A DNA stretch of 46,097 bases from Haliea sp. E1-2-M8 (GCF_030649675.1 NZ_JAUTDR010000013.1:1-46097); one strand, 5' to 3'; numbered from the stretch's first letter, positions 17,091 through 27,288 are shown. Notes: generated by a model not told the origin, from the letters alone. Numbers and translations are program-made.

Positions 17091-19869
17091 TACCGTCGAT
17101 GTTCTCGACACAGCGCCCGCACAGGGTCGGGTGGGCGCTGTGGCTGCCCACGTCCGGGCGCCGGTGCCAGCAGCGTTCGCATTTCTCCTCCTGCGCGACA
17201 CTGACCTGCAGGCGCAGGCCGGCGAGTTCCGTTGCCGCGGCAGCCTCGGGAGCGGAATCCAGCGGCTGCAGCGTGGCAGCGGAGGTAATAAGCACAAAGC
17301 GCAGCTCGTCGGCCAGCGTCTCCAGCAGTGCCTGCAGCTCCGCGGAGACAAACAGGGTGACGCTGGTGTCCAGGGAGCCGCGCACCAGGCCGGCGGCCCG
17401 CTGCACTTCGATCTCGCGGTTGACCGCGCCGCGCACGGCCATCACCTGCTGCCAGTAGTCCCGGCCCATCGCCTCGTCGCCGGCGAGGGTATGCAGCTGG
17501 TCGTACCACTGGCACAGGAACACGGATTCCGGCCGGCTGCCCGGCAGGTTGTCCCAGATCTCCTCGGCGGTAAAGCTGAGGATCGGCGCCACCCAGCGCA
17601 CCAGTGCCTCGGCGATATGGTACAGGGCGGTCTGGGCCGAGCGCCGGGCGCGACTGTCGGCACGGGTGGTGTACTGGCGGTCCTTGATCACGTCCAGGTA
17701 GAAACCACCCAGGTCGTTGCTGCAAAAGTTGTGCAGCTTCTGGTAGATCAGGTGGAACTGGTAGCTGTCGTAGGCCTGGACAATCTCTTCCTGCAGACGC
17801 GCCGCGCGATCAATGGCCCAGCGGTCCAGGGACAGCAACTCATCGAAGGGCAGTGCATCCGCCGCAGGATCAAAGCCGGTCAGGTTGGAGAGCAGGAAGC
17901 GCGCGGTGTTGCGGATGCGGCGGTAGGAGTCAGCCGTGCGCTTGAAGATCTCGTCCGAAACTGTCAATTCACCGCGGTAGTCGGTGGCCGCCACCCACAG
18001 GCGCAGAATGTCGGCGCCGAGATCCTTCATCACGCTGTTGGGCGCGATCACATTGCCCAGGGACTTGGACATCTTGCGGCCCTGGGCGTCGACCGTGAAG
18101 CCGTGGGTCAGCACCTGTCGGTACGGCGCCTCGCCATAGGCGGCTATCCCGGTCAGCAGGGAGGACTGGAACCAGCCCCGGTGCTGATCGGAACCTTCGA
18201 GGTACAGATCCGCCGGCGACTGCAGGCCAGCCCGCCGGCGCAGCACGCAGGCGTGGGTCACGCCGGAATCAAACCAGACATCCAGGGTGTCGCTGACCTT
18301 CTCATACTCGTCCGCTTCCGCACCCAGCAGTGCCGCCGGGTCCAGCTCGAACCAGGCCTCGATCCCGCGTTGTTCGATAAGCAGTGCCACCGCCTCGATT
18401 AGCTCGGCAGTGCGCGGGTGCAGTTCCCCGGTTTCCCGGTGGATAAACAGGGTGATGGGGGAGCCCCAGGTACGCTGGCGGGAGATGCACCAGTCCGGGC
18501 GCTGCGCCAGCATGGCATCGATGCGGGCCTTGCCCCAGTCTGGGATCCACTGCACCTGCTCGACTGCATCCAGGGCACCCTGCAACAGGCCGTTCTGCTG
18601 CATGCTGATGAACCACTGCGGGGTGGCGCGGAAAATGATCGGGGTCTTGTGGCGCCAGCAGTGGGGATAGGAGTGGTCATAGCCCTCGCTGTGCAGCAGC
18701 ACGCCGCGGGCGGTCAACAGTTCCACCATGGGCTGGTCGATCTTGAATACATGCTGGCCGGCGAAGATTTCGGTGTCGGGCAGATACACGCCATTGCCCC
18801 CTACCGGATTGTAGACTTCAAGGCCGTACTCCTCGCCCACCACGAAGTCGTCCTGGCCGTGGGCCGGGGCGGTGTGCACGGCGCCGGTTCCGGCCTCGGT
18901 GGTAACGTGATCACCCAGGATCACCGGCACCTGCCGCTGCTGGTAGCAGTGCCGGAGCAGCTGATGCTCCAGCGCCCGGCCCTTGCAGCGGCCGAGGATC
19001 TCGACCGCTGGCAGGCCGTAGCGTGCGGCCACGGTGGAAGCCAGCTCTTCCGCCACTACCAGCGCGCGGCCCGCGCCCGCCAGCAGCACGTAATCCAGCT
19101 CCGGATGCAAGGTCACCGCCATATTGGCCGGCAGGGTCCAGGGGGTCGTGGTCCAGATGGCCACGGCGATCTCGCCGCTGTAGTCGCTGCCGCAGGCGGC
19201 GCTGATGGCCGCGGGATCCAGCGCGACAAACGCCACATCAACGGCCGTGGAGCGCTTGTCCTGGTATTCCACCTCGGCCTCCGCCAGGGCGGAGCCGCAG
19301 TCCAGGCACCAGTGCACCGGTTTGAAACCCTTGTGCAGGTGGCCGTTGTCGATGATACGGCCAAGAGTCCGGACGATATCCGCCTCGAACTGGAAGTCCA
19401 TGGTCAGGTAGGGGTTGTCCCAGTCGCCAAATACGCCCATACGCACAAAGTCATTGCGCTGGCGGTCCACCTGGCCGGCGGCATAGTCGCGGCATTTCTG
19501 GCGGAATTCGGCGGCGGACACCTTAACCCCCGGCTTGCCGACTTTTTTCTCGACATTGAGTTCGATGGGCAGGCCGTGGCAGTCCCAGCCCGGCACATAG
19601 GGAGCATCAAAGCCCGCCAGGGTACGCGACTTGACGATAATGTCCTTCAGTACCTTGTTGACCGCGTGTCCCAGGTGCAGGTCGCCATTGGCATAGGGCG
19701 GGCCGTCGTGAAGAATGAACAGCGGCCTTCCCGCGCTGGCGCTGCGAATCTTCTGGTACAGACCGCGCTCCTGCCACTGCTTGATCCGCTGGGGTTCCCG
19801 CTGGGCCAGGCTGGCCTTCATCGGGAACGCCGTCTGCGGCAGGTTCAGCGTGTCCTTGTAATCACTCAT
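17065..19869 (-). CDS. ileS: Isoleucyl-tRNA synthetase
   Basis: Class Ia aminoacyl-tRNA synthetase, 934 residues. The HIGH-type signature is in [11 protein letters not shown] at about residues 57-67 and the KMSKS loop lies at about 597-601 ([10 protein letters not shown]). The editing domain carries the [12 protein letters not shown] and [15 protein letters not shown] segments. The C-terminal zinc finger has two Cys pairs, CERC and CGRC. The order murJ-ribF-ileS-lspA-fkpB-ispH is the conserved gammaproteobacterial one. The KLHNF and zinc-finger features correspond to the E. coli-like (type 1) enzyme. Confidence 0.97.
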   Translation of the reverse strand: MSDYKDTLNLPQTAFPMKASLAQREPQRIKQWQERGLYQKIRSASAGRPLFILHDGPPYANGDLHLGHAVNKVLKDIIVKSRTLAGFDAPYVPGWDCHGLPIELNVEKKVGKPGVKVSAAEFRQKCRDYAAGQVDRQRNDFVRMGVFGDWDNPYLTMDFQFEADIVRTLGRIIDNGHLHKGFKPVHWCLDCGSALAEAEVEYQDKRSTAVDVAFVALDPAAISAACGSDYSGEIAVAIWTTTPWTLPANMAVTLHPELDYVLLAGAGRALVVAEELASTVAARYGLPAVEILGRCKGRALEHQLLRHCYQQRQVPVILGDHVTTEAGTGAVHTAPAHGQDDFVVGEEYGLEVYNPVGGNGVYLPDTEIFAGQHVFKIDQPMVELLTARGVLLHSEGYDHSYPHCWRHKTPIIFRATPQWFISMQQNGLLQGALDAVEQVQWIPDWGKARIDAMLAQRPDWCISRQRTWGSPITLFIHRETGELHPRTAELIEAVALLIEQRGIEAWFELDPAALLGAEADEYEKVSDTLDVWFDSGVTHACVLRRRAGLQSPADLYLEGSDQHRGWFQSSLLTGIAAYGEAPYRQVLTHGFTVDAQGRKMSKSLGNVIAPNSVMKDLGADILRLWVAATDYRGELTVSDEIFKRTADSYRRIRNTARFLLSNLTGFDPAADALPFDELLSLDRWAIDRAARLQEEIVQAYDSYQFHLIYQKLHNFCSNDLGGFYLDVIKDRQYTTRADSRARRSAQTALYHIAEALVRWVAPILSFTAEEIWDNLPGSRPESVFLCQWYDQLHTLAGDEAMGRDYWQQVMAVRGAVNREIEVQRAAGLVRGSLDTSVTLFVSAELQALLETLADELRFVLITSAATLQPLDSAPEAAAATELAGLRLQVSVAQEEKCERCWHRRPDVGSHSAHPTLCGRCVENIDGNGEQRHFA

Positions 19870-19895
19870 GCAACTCTCAATCCCGTTCCAATACG

Positions 19896-20858
19896 TTAAC
19901 CGGTGCGGACCTTGCCGCTGCGGTTTCCATGTTCTGCCAGCCAGTTGCCAGCCGCGGCCACATCGCGCGCAATCTGCTGCTGCAATTCCTGCACCGAGTC
20001 AAACTTCTCCTCTTCCCGCAGTTTGTGCAGGAAGGTCACCTGCAGGTGCTTGCCGTAGAGCTGCGGCTTGCCCTCCAGCACATGCACTTCCAGATTGGCC
20101 CGGATGCTGTCGTTCACCGTGGGCCGGGTGCCGACATTGGCCACCGCGGGCGCATCCTCCAGCCCCGCGCCGCTTACCGTCACCGCATACACGCCTGACA
20201 ACGGCGAACGCAGGCGATGCAATTCCATGTTGGCCGTGGGAAAGCCCAGCTCACGCCCCAGCTGGCGGCCGTAGACTACCTTGCCGCTGATCCGGTAGGG
20301 GCGGCTCAACAGCCTTTCCGCGAGGGTGAAATCCCCGTCCGCCAGCGCCTTGCGTATGCGGGTACTGCTGACCCGCTCACCTCCCAGCTCAAAGGTCTCG
20401 GTGGAACCCGCTTCGTAGCCGTAGCGCAGGCCCTGCTGCTGGATGAGCTTGATGTCGCCTTCGCGGTCGTTGCCAAAGCGGAAGTCATCCCCCAGCACGA
20501 TATAGCGCACGCCCAGGCCGCGGACAAAAATACGCTCGAGGAAAGCCTGTGCCGACGTGCTGCGCAAATCCTCGTTGAAGTGGATCCGCAGCAGGCGGTC
20601 CACGCCCAGGTCCGCCAGCGCCAGGAATTTCTCCCGGAAGCTCATGATCCGCGCCGGCGCGTCCAGCGGCGCCAGGTACTCCCGCGGCAGGGGCTCGAAC
20701 ACAATCACCGTCGACGGCAGAGCGAATTCCGCCGCCTTGGCCTGCAGCTGCCGAATCACGGCCTGGTGGCCGAGATGGACCCCATCAAAGGCGCCTATCG
20801 TGGCCACGCAGGGGCGATGTGAAGGCGCCAGATTGTGCAGGCCTCTGATGAGCTCCAT
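19896..20858 (-). CDS. ribF: Bifunctional riboflavin kinase / FMN adenylyltransferase
   Basis: Makes FMN from riboflavin and then FAD. The N-terminal FAD synthetase domain carries [11 protein letters not shown] (nucleotidyltransferase HxGH) and [13 protein letters not shown], with the SSTRIRKAL motif before the linker. The C-terminal riboflavin kinase domain has [17 protein letters not shown] and the LEVHVLEG segment. At 320 residues the length is normal. The ATG at 20858 begins [10 protein letters not shown], the usual start. ileS follows after 26 bp, so co-transcription is likely. Confidence 0.96.
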   Translation of the reverse strand: MELIRGLHNLAPSHRPCVATIGAFDGVHLGHQAVIRQLQAKAAEFALPSTVIVFEPLPREYLAPLDAPARIMSFREKFLALADLGVDRLLRIHFNEDLRSTSAQAFLERIFVRGLGVRYIVLGDDFRFGNDREGDIKLIQQQGLRYGYEAGSTETFELGGERVSSTRIRKALADGDFTLAERLLSRPYRISGKVVYGRQLGRELGFPTANMELHRLRSPLSGVYAVTVSGAGLEDAPAVANVGTRPTVNDSIRANLEVHVLEGKPQLYGKHLQVTFLHKLREEEKFDSVQELQQQIARDVAAAGNWLAEHGNRSGKVRTG

Positions 20859-20894
20859 GAACTGGGAAGTACCCTGTCAAATCGAACCCGGGAG

Positions 20895-20916
20895 TATAGC
20901 GAAAAGAGTCGCTATA
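20895..20916. repeat. Perfect 8-bp palindrome between murJ and ribF
   Basis: TATAGCGA (20895-20902) and TCGCTATA (20909-20916) form an 8-bp stem with a 6-base loop in the 76-bp murJ-ribF gap. On the minus strand it also contains TATACT, which could be a -10 element for ribF, 36 bp before the start codon. There is no T run, so it is an operator or processing hairpin rather than a terminator, if functional. Confidence 0.4.
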
Positions 20917-20934
20917 GCCTATGCCAGTGCCGCC

Positions 20935-22536
20935 TCACGCAGGGGGCACGGGTGTGCGCAGGTGCCGGAGACGGGTACCCAGTGCGATATGCACCCCCAG
21001 ATAGACAGCACCGCCCGCACCGCAGGTCAGCGCCAGCCACCACACCCTCTGCTGCAGACTCCAGGCCAGCCAGGTAGCGGTCGGCGGACACAGCCAGACC
21101 ACGGCGATCACCATGGCCGCGGAGGCCGCCAGCAGCCGCCCGCCGTAGATGCCCCAGCCCGGCTGGAACACATAGACACCCTCCCGCAGCAGGCCGCGCA
21201 GCAGCAGCCCGGCATTGAGGTAGGCGGCGACGCTGGTCGCCAGCGCCAGCCCCACGTGCCCGATGTTGTACAGGTACAGCAGCGGCAGCACAAACGCCAG
21301 ATTGAGCGCCATGTTCGCAACCATGGCGATGATGCCGATCTTGACCGGGGTGGCGGTGTCCTTGCGCGCGTAGAAGCCCGGCGCCAGCACCTTGATCGCC
21401 ATGAATGCCGCCAGGCCCAGGCTGTAGGCCTGCAGGCTCAGGGCAGCCATACCCACATCTTCGGGGCGGAACTTGCCGTACTGGAACAGGGTCACCAGAA
21501 TCGGTTCTGCCAACACCAGCAGGGCAATAGCTGCCGGCACGGCGATCAGCAGCACCGAGCGCACGGCCCAGTCCAGGGTCTGGCTGAACTGGGCCATCCG
21601 CAGGCCGGCCCGGTGGGCCGACAGGCTGGGCAGGATCACGGTGGCAATGGCCACGCCGAATACGCCCAGGGGCAACTCCATCAGGCGGTCGGAATAGTAC
21701 AGCCAGGAGACACTGCCGGTGGGCAGAAAGGAGGCCAACACGGTATCCAGCAACAGGTTGATCTGGCTCACCGAGACCCCGAACAGGGCCGGCACCATAA
21801 GCTTGAGAATCCGCCGCACCCCCGGGTGGCGGGTGTCCCAGCGCGGCCGCGGCACCAGGTCCAGCCGGTACAGGAATGGCAGTTGGAACAGCAGTTGCAC
21901 CACCCCCGCCAGCGCCACCCCCCAGGCCAGGGCGAATACCGGCTCCTCGAACCAGGGCGCGGCCACCAGCGCCGCCGCAATCAGGGACAGGTTGAGAAAC
22001 ACCGGGGTCAGGGCCGGCACCGCAAAGCGACCATAGCTGTTGAGAATGGCGCCGCAGAAACCGGTCATGGAGATCAGCAGCAGGTAGGGAAAGGTGATGC
22101 GGATCATCTGCGCCGTGAGCTCAAACTTGTGCGCATCGCCAACAAAACCCGGGGCAAACAGGGCCGCGACCAGGGGCGCCGCCAGGATGGCCAGGGTGGT
22201 GACCACCAGCAGGGTGCCGCCCAGCACCCCCGCTACCCGGTCAATCAGGGCGCGCACCGCGGCAATGCTGCCATCTTCCTTGTAGTCCGCCAGCACCGGC
22301 ACAAAGGCCTGGGCAAACGCCCCCTCCGCAAACAGGCGGCGCAGGAAGTTGGGGATCTTGAAGGCGACAAAAAAGGCGTCCGCGTTGGCGCTGGCACCGA
22401 CGACCGCCGCCATCACCACGTCCCGCAGCAGCCCCAGCACCCGCGACAGCATGGTCATGCTGCCGACCACGGCACTGGAACGCAGCAGCCCGGGGCCGGC
22501 GGGCTCCGGCCCGCCGGAGGGTGTGACGGTACTCAC
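20935..22536 (-). CDS. murJ: Lipid II flippase MurJ
   Basis: An essential inner-membrane MOP-family transporter that flips lipid II to the periplasm for peptidoglycan synthesis. About fourteen hydrophobic helices span the 533 residues. Family signatures include LLRSSAVVGSMTMLSRVLGL near the start, DAFFVAFKIPNFLRRLFAEG (the Arg/Asp substrate-cavity segment), FAQAFVPVL and ARKDTATPVKIG. The chosen start is GTG at 22536; no strong ribosome-binding site is seen, but the protein beginning fits the family. It lies upstream of ribF as in Pseudomonas. I saw no rpsT before it, which is the common neighbour there. Confidence 0.95.
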   Translation of the reverse strand: MSTVTPSGGPEPAGPGLLRSSAVVGSMTMLSRVLGLLRDVVMAAVVGASANADAFFVAFKIPNFLRRLFAEGAFAQAFVPVLADYKEDGSIAAVRALIDRVAGVLGGTLLVVTTLAILAAPLVAALFAPGFVGDAHKFELTAQMIRITFPYLLLISMTGFCGAILNSYGRFAVPALTPVFLNLSLIAAALVAAPWFEEPVFALAWGVALAGVVQLLFQLPFLYRLDLVPRPRWDTRHPGVRRILKLMVPALFGVSVSQINLLLDTVLASFLPTGSVSWLYYSDRLMELPLGVFGVAIATVILPSLSAHRAGLRMAQFSQTLDWAVRSVLLIAVPAAIALLVLAEPILVTLFQYGKFRPEDVGMAALSLQAYSLGLAAFMAIKVLAPGFYARKDTATPVKIGIIAMVANMALNLAFVLPLLYLYNIGHVGLALATSVAAYLNAGLLLRGLLREGVYVFQPGWGIYGGRLLAASAAMVIAVVWLCPPTATWLAWSLQQRVWWLALTCGAGGAVYLGVHIALGTRLRHLRTPVPPA

Positions 22537-22569
22537 AGGAGCGGGTTCATGCGTCGGCGGCGCCCGCCA

Positions 22570-23190
22570 TCACCGGCTCCAGCGCTGGCGCAGCGTGTCG
22601 CCCTGCAACTGCAGCCACTGCAGGGCGATGAGGGTGTGGCCGTTGGGAATCCGGTCCCGTGCCAGCAGGGCCAGGGCCTCGCTGCGCGGAACCCGGTGCA
22701 CCAGGATATCCTCGTCCTCGCCGGGGGCGCCGTGCACGCCGCCGACACCGGCGCTGCTGACCCGGCCGCAGAACAGGCGTACATGCTCGGAGCAGGCGCC
22801 GGCACTGGGGTAATAGCTGGCAATGGGCAGCAGCTCCACCAGTTCGCAGGCCGCCTCTTCCGCCGCCTCGCGGTGGGCCACCTCCGCATCGCTCTCACCC
22901 TCCTCGACCACGCCGGCGATCAGCTCCAGCATCCAGGGCGTGGCGGGGTCGCGCAGGGCGCCAGGGCGGAACTGCTCGATCAGGATCACGCTGTCGGTTT
23001 CCGGCTCGTAGGGCAGTACGCCGACGGCGTCGCCGCGCTCGAACACTTCCCGGGTCAGCGGTTCACTCCAGCCGCCCCCGAACAGCCGGTGCCGCAGCAC
23101 CAGGCGTCGCATGCTGAAGTAGCCCTTGAAGGCAACGCTGTCTTCCAGCACCTGCACTGCGTCGCTGGCGAAAGTCAGCTCAAAGGACAT
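22570..23190 (-). CDS. nudF: Nudix hydrolase, ADP-ribose / ADP-sugar pyrophosphatase type
   Basis: Hydrolyses ADP-ribose and related nucleoside diphosphate sugars to AMP and sugar phosphate. The Nudix box is complete in spacing, GVVEEGESDAEVAHREAAEE, apart from Ala in place of the usual Gly after EE. Upstream are the substrate strand VILIEQFRPGAL and the PWMLELIAG lead-in typical of the NudF subfamily; SYYPSAGACSEHVRLF follows the box. The ATG at 23190 (MSFELTF) overlaps the pyrB stop by 11 bp and gives 206 residues; an upstream in-frame start at 23229 would lie wholly within pyrB. Translational coupling to pyrB is likely. Confidence 0.9.
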   Translation of the reverse strand: MSFELTFASDAVQVLEDSVAFKGYFSMRRLVLRHRLFGGGWSEPLTREVFERGDAVGVLPYEPETDSVILIEQFRPGALRDPATPWMLELIAGVVEEGESDAEVAHREAAEEAACELVELLPIASYYPSAGACSEHVRLFCGRVSSAGVGGVHGAPGEDEDILVHRVPRSEALALLARDRIPNGHTLIALQWLQLQGDTLRQRWSR

Positions 23191-24202
23191 CGAAGCGCCC
23201 GCCGGTGTACCAGTTGACGTCCCGGGCATGCTTGTCTACCTGGTCCGCCACATCCAGCACCAGGGCAAACAGGGCCATGCGCACCAGCATCCCGTTGTCC
23301 GTCTGGCGGAAGATCGCCAGGTTCGGGTTATCGTTGAGGTCGTCGTCCAGCTCCCGGGCGGTGACCCGGGAATCCCGCGGCAGCGGGTGCATGATCACGG
23401 TGTTGGGCTCGCAGTGCTCGGTGTAGATGCTCTGGTTGAGGCGGAAGCGGCCGCGATAGAGGTCCGCCTCCTGCTGGGAGCTGAAGCGCTCCTCCTGGAT
23501 CCGCGTGGAATAGACGATATCCACATTGCGGATGCTCGCCTCCAGCGCTTCCGACTCCAGCACCTGGTGACCCGCCGCCCGCAACTGCTCGACGATCGCC
23601 GGCGGCATGCGCAATTCCTCGGGCGACACCAGCACCACCTGGATGTCGTCGAACAGCCGCAGCAGCTTGCACAGCGAGTGCACCGTGCGGCCGTAGCGCA
23701 GATCGCCGACCATGGCGATACGCAGCTGGTCGATCCCGCGGCCGCGCCCGGCCAGCTCCTTCTTGATGGTGTACAGATCCAGCAGTGCCTGGGTGGGGTG
23801 CTCGTTGCTGCCGTCGCCCCCATTCAGCACCGGCACCCGGCTGGCTGCGGCAAACTCCGCCACCGAACCCTCCTGGGGGTGGCGCATGACGATAATGTCG
23901 GAGTAGCCGCTCAGCACCCGCGCTGTATCGTACAGGGACTCACCCTTGGCGATGGCCGACATCTCGAAACCCGTGGTCTCGCGCACCTCGCCGCCCAGCA
24001 TGTTGAAGGCGCTGCCGAAGCTGACCCGGGTGCGGGTGCTGGGCTCGAAGAACATGGCCCCGAGGATGGCGCCGTCCAGCACCTTGGTAGCGCGGCGCCG
24101 GTGGGCGTAGGGTTGCATCCGATCTGCCACCGCGAACAGATTTTCGACATCGGGGCGTTCGAATTGGGTGATGGACAGGATATGGCTACCGGCAAACTGC
24201 AC
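23180..24202 (-). CDS. pyrB: Aspartate carbamoyltransferase catalytic chain
   Basis: Condenses carbamoyl phosphate with aspartate, the committed step of pyrimidine synthesis. The carbamoyl-phosphate loop is FFEPSTRTR at residues 51-59. Also present are MSAIAKGESLYDT, RHPQEG, NGGDGSNEHPTQALLD and the C-terminal HPLPRDSR aspartate-binding segment. At 340 residues it is longer than the E. coli chain and looks like the form that works without an adjacent pyrI or pyrC. It starts with GTG at 24202 with GGGGAG about 9 bases upstream. The Nudix gene follows with overlapping codons. Confidence 0.94.
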   Translation of the reverse strand: MQFAGSHILSITQFERPDVENLFAVADRMQPYAHRRRATKVLDGAILGAMFFEPSTRTRVSFGSAFNMLGGEVRETTGFEMSAIAKGESLYDTARVLSGYSDIIVMRHPQEGSVAEFAAASRVPVLNGGDGSNEHPTQALLDLYTIKKELAGRGRGIDQLRIAMVGDLRYGRTVHSLCKLLRLFDDIQVVLVSPEELRMPPAIVEQLRAAGHQVLESEALEASIRNVDIVYSTRIQEERFSSQQEADLYRGRFRLNQSIYTEHCEPNTVIMHPLPRDSRVTARELDDDLNDNPNLAIFRQTDNGMLVRMALFALVLDVADQVDKHARDVNWYTGGRFDVL

Positions 24203-24234
24203 GCGATCAAACTCCCCGGAGTTGGTGTGCGGCC

Positions 24235-24263
24235 ATTATACGGGCACGCTGGCGAGCTTGCCC
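24235..24263 (-). promoter_or_regulatory. pyrB promoter -10 with adjoining palindrome
   Basis: The minus strand carries a perfect TATAAT (24235-24240) 33 bp before the pyrB GTG. Immediately upstream, where the -35 contacts would be, lies GGGCAAGCT-N4-AGCGTGCCC (24242-24263), a 9-bp inverted repeat with one mismatch. No good TTGACA-like -35 is seen, which would suit an activated or repressed promoter. Confidence 0.5.
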
Positions 24264-24285
24264 ATGGCCCGCAATGATTCCCGCC

Positions 24286-25734
24286 TCAGGCCAGCAGGGT
24301 ATCGCTGTAATCCAGCAGGTCCTGCAGCAGCTGTTGCTGGGGCTCGGGGCGCTCTTGCTGCAACAGCGTCTCGACCAGGGCCAGGTACTCTTCCAGACAG
24401 ATACTGGCGCCCGCCTCCGGCTCGGTAATGCGCTGGAAGCGGAACTCGTCCCACTGGGCCCGTTCCGCCGCTGCCAACGTACCGGGATAGTTGCGGGCAC
24501 GGTAGCGGAACAGCATCTCCGGCAGGCGCGCATCCGCAAAGGCAAAACTCTGCTGCGCCAGTGTTTCCGGATCCGCGGCACGCACTGCATCCATGGTGCG
24601 GCGATCCTGATCGGCGAAGAAACCGCCGCTGTAGAGCATGCGATCGGGATCGCTGACCGGCGGGAAGCTGCGGCCCTGGTACACGCCCTGCAACTTTTCC
24701 GTCATGCCGGCGCCATCCTGCTCCCGCCATTGCCGCAGCAAGGCCAGGTGTCGGCGACAGCACTCCCCGTCCAGCCCGATACGGGCGGCAATCGCCGGGT
24801 CTGCCATCTTCGCCGGCACCAGCACCGGGCAGCGGTTGGTATGTACGGTTTTCAGTCCCGGCCGCTGCTGGCCCGGGGCCAACTCATCGCGGCGCGCAAA
24901 CAGCAATTCGCGCAGCGCCTCGGCGGACAGGTCGCGCAGGGGCGCGGGATCGGCGCTGAGGTCGAAGCATATCACCTCGTTGCGGTTGTCTGGATGCGCC
25001 GCCAGCGGCACCATCAGCGCGGTATTGAAACGCTCGGCGCCAAACATGCCGGAGATGTGCAGCACCGGTTTCATACCGGCAATATCCAGCTGCGCCTGTA
25101 CCGTGCGCTTGTCGCGGCTGCGCAGCACGTAGTCATACAGCCGCGGCTGCCGCTCCCGCACCAGTCGCGCCATGGCAATGGTGGCCTCCACATCCGACAG
25201 CGCGTCGTGGGCAGCGGTGTGGGCGATGCCGTTGGCCGCGGTCAGCTCCTCCAGCCGGAAGCTGGCGTGGCCGTCCTCGCGCAGAGGCCATTCAATGCCC
25301 TCCGGGCGCAGGGCCCAGGCGGTGCGCAGCAGATCGATGAGGTCCCAGCGCGAGTTGCCTTGCTGCCACTCGCGCGCATAGGGATCAAAGAAGTTGCGGT
25401 ACAGGGTGTAGCGAGTGAATTCATCGTCGAAGCGCAGGGAGTTGTAACCCACGCCGCAGGTGCCGGGTTGGGCCAGCTCGGCGTGAATGCGGGCGATGAA
25501 CTCGCACTCGGGCACGCCTCTCTCCAGCGCCAGCTGAGGGCTGATACCGGTGACCAGGCAGGCCTGGGGATGGGGCAGGAAGTCATCGGCGGGGCGGGCG
25601 TAGATCACCAGCGGCTCACCGACCACATTCAGCTCGGCGTCGGTGCGCAACCCCGCAAACTGCACCGGACGGTCCCGGGAGGGATCCGTGCCGAAGGTTT
25701 CGTAGTCGTGCCAGTAGAAGCTGGGGGAGGCCAT
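24286..25734 (-). CDS. sbcB: Exodeoxyribonuclease I
   Basis: A 3'-5' single-strand DNA exonuclease used in recombination and mismatch repair. It is a DEDDh exonuclease: Asp10 and Glu12 in WHDYETFG, the GYNSLRFDDEF segment with the third acidic residue, and HDALSDVEAT with the His and last Asp. The C-terminal part has the SH3-like and ExoI-specific region (HPDNRNEVICFDLS, then LFARRDEL, then HTNRCPVLVPA). The ATG at 25734 (MASPSFYWHDYETFG) is chosen over an upstream start inside fumarase; it gives 482 residues, the family length. It sits 4 bp after the fumarase stop, so the two may share an mRNA. Confidence 0.95.
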   Translation of the reverse strand: MASPSFYWHDYETFGTDPSRDRPVQFAGLRTDAELNVVGEPLVIYARPADDFLPHPQACLVTGISPQLALERGVPECEFIARIHAELAQPGTCGVGYNSLRFDDEFTRYTLYRNFFDPYAREWQQGNSRWDLIDLLRTAWALRPEGIEWPLREDGHASFRLEELTAANGIAHTAAHDALSDVEATIAMARLVRERQPRLYDYVLRSRDKRTVQAQLDIAGMKPVLHISGMFGAERFNTALMVPLAAHPDNRNEVICFDLSADPAPLRDLSAEALRELLFARRDELAPGQQRPGLKTVHTNRCPVLVPAKMADPAIAARIGLDGECCRRHLALLRQWREQDGAGMTEKLQGVYQGRSFPPVSDPDRMLYSGGFFADQDRRTMDAVRAADPETLAQQSFAFADARLPEMLFRYRARNYPGTLAAAERAQWDEFRFQRITEPEAGASICLEEYLALVETLLQQERPEPQQQLLQDLLDYSDTLLA

Positions 25735-25738
25735 GCGC

Positions 25739-27262
25739 TCAGATGAGCTCGATGGCCTGTTCTTCGATCTTCGCCTTCCAGATCTTCGGGCCCAGCTCGT
25801 GCACGGAAACGCCGCGGGCATCCACTGCCACGCTCACCGGCATGTCCTTCACCTCGAACTCGTAAATCGCCTCCATGCCCAGCTCCGGGAAGGCAACCAC
25901 GCGCGCGGAGGTAATAGCCTTGGAGACGAGGTAGGCCGCACCCCCCACTGCCATCAGGTACACCGCCTTGTGCTTCTTGATGGCCTCGATACCGGTGGGG
26001 CCACGCTCGGCCTTGCCGATCATGCCCAGCAGGCCGGTGTGCTCGAGAATGAAGTCGGTAAACTTGTCCATACGGGTGGCGGTGGTGGGGCCGGCAGGGC
26101 CCATCACCTCGTCGCGCACCGGATCCACCGGGCCCACGTAGTAGATAAAGCGGCCCTTGAGGTCCACCGCCGACGGCAGGCCTTCGCCGCTCTCGATCAG
26201 CTCCTTCATCTTCTTGTGTGCGGCGTCGCGGCCGGTCAACATCCTGCCCGACAGCAGCAGGGTGTCACCGGGCTGCCACTGGGCCGCTTCCTCCGGCGTG
26301 ACGGTGTCGAGATTGATCCGGCGCACCTGCTCGCCAACCTCCCAGTCGATATCCGGCCAGTCGTCCAGGTCCGGTGGCGTCTGCAGGGCCGGGCCGGAGC
26401 CGTCGAGAACAAAGTGCGCGTGACGGGTGGCGGCACAGTTGGGGATCATCGCCACCGGCAGCGAGGCCGCGTGGGTCGGGAAATCCTTGATCTTCACGTC
26501 CAGCACCGTGGTCAGCCCACCCAGGCCCTGGGCGCCGATGCCCAATCGGTTCACCGCGTCCATGATTTCCAGCCGCAGCTCTTCCGCGCGATTGCCGGGG
26601 CCGCGCTGGCGCAGCTCGTGGATGTCGATCGGGTCCATCAGGGCTTCCTTGGCCATCACTGCGGCTTTTTCCGCGGTGCCGCCAATACCGATCCCCAGCA
26701 TACCCGGCGGACACCAGCCAGCGCCCATGGTGGGCAAGGTCTTCACCACCCAGTCGACGATGCTGTCGGAGGGGTTGAGCATGGCCAGCTTGGACTTGTT
26801 CTCGGAGCCGCCGCCCTTGGCCGCCACCTGCACGTCCACAGTATTGCCGGGCACCACCTCCATGTGGATCACCGCCGGCGTGTTGTCCCTGGTGTTGCGG
26901 CGGGCCCCCGCCGGATCCTCGAGGATGGAGGCACGCAGCACATTATCCGGGTGCAGGTAGGCGCGGCGCACGCCCTCGTTGACCATGTCCGCGACCGACA
27001 GGGTCGCGTCCCAGCGCACGTCCATACCGATTTTCAGGAACACGGTAACGATCCCGGTATCCTGGCAGATGGGACGGTGGCCCTCGGCGCACATGCGCGA
27101 GTTGATCAGGATCTGGGCCATGGCGTCCTTCGCCGCCGGATTTTGCTCCAGCTGCCAGGCCTCGTGTACGGCCTTGACGAAATCCAGAGGATGATAGTAG
27201 GAAATGAATTGCAGGGCGTCGGCGACGCTGTCGATCACATCATCCTGGCGGATAACAGTCAT
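25739..27262 (-). CDS. fumA: Class I fumarate hydratase (4Fe-4S)
   Basis: Interconverts fumarate and L-malate in the TCA cycle, using a 4Fe-4S cluster. The three cluster cysteines are in RPICQDTG, AGWCPPG and MIPNCAATRH. The N-terminal ~280 residues form the alpha-type domain (MAQILINSRMCAEGHRP, ENKSKLAMLNPSD) and the C-terminal part is the swivelling beta-type domain (LLLSGRMLTGRDAAHKKM, YYVGPVDP, TTATRMD). At 507 residues it is a full-length fused class I enzyme. It is preceded by the coiled-coil membrane protein gene with a 26-bp gap and followed by sbcB. Confidence 0.94.
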   Translation of the reverse strand: MTVIRQDDVIDSVADALQFISYYHPLDFVKAVHEAWQLEQNPAAKDAMAQILINSRMCAEGHRPICQDTGIVTVFLKIGMDVRWDATLSVADMVNEGVRRAYLHPDNVLRASILEDPAGARRNTRDNTPAVIHMEVVPGNTVDVQVAAKGGGSENKSKLAMLNPSDSIVDWVVKTLPTMGAGWCPPGMLGIGIGGTAEKAAVMAKEALMDPIDIHELRQRGPGNRAEELRLEIMDAVNRLGIGAQGLGGLTTVLDVKIKDFPTHAASLPVAMIPNCAATRHAHFVLDGSGPALQTPPDLDDWPDIDWEVGEQVRRINLDTVTPEEAAQWQPGDTLLLSGRMLTGRDAAHKKMKELIESGEGLPSAVDLKGRFIYYVGPVDPVRDEVMGPAGPTTATRMDKFTDFILEHTGLLGMIGKAERGPTGIEAIKKHKAVYLMAVGGAAYLVSKAITSARVVAFPELGMEAIYEFEVKDMPVSVAVDARGVSVHELGPKIWKAKIEEQAIELI

Positions 27263-27288
27263 GGCAGGAGTCCTTGGTTGGTCTGGCG

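Noticed and set aside
18418-19899. 493-residue plus-strand frame antisense to ileS
   Set aside because: IleS signatures are complete on the minus strand; the antisense product lacks any recognisable fold.
22537-22569. rpsT (ribosomal protein S20) near murJ, expected from Pseudomonas gene order
   Set aside because: Only 33 bp separate murJ and the Nudix gene, and no S20-like frame is seen nearby.
20557-23217. 886-residue plus-strand frame across ribF, murJ and the Nudix gene
   Set aside because: It is the antisense of real genes in GC-rich DNA; it is His/Gln/Arg-rich with no domain, and ribF and murJ have clear conserved motifs.
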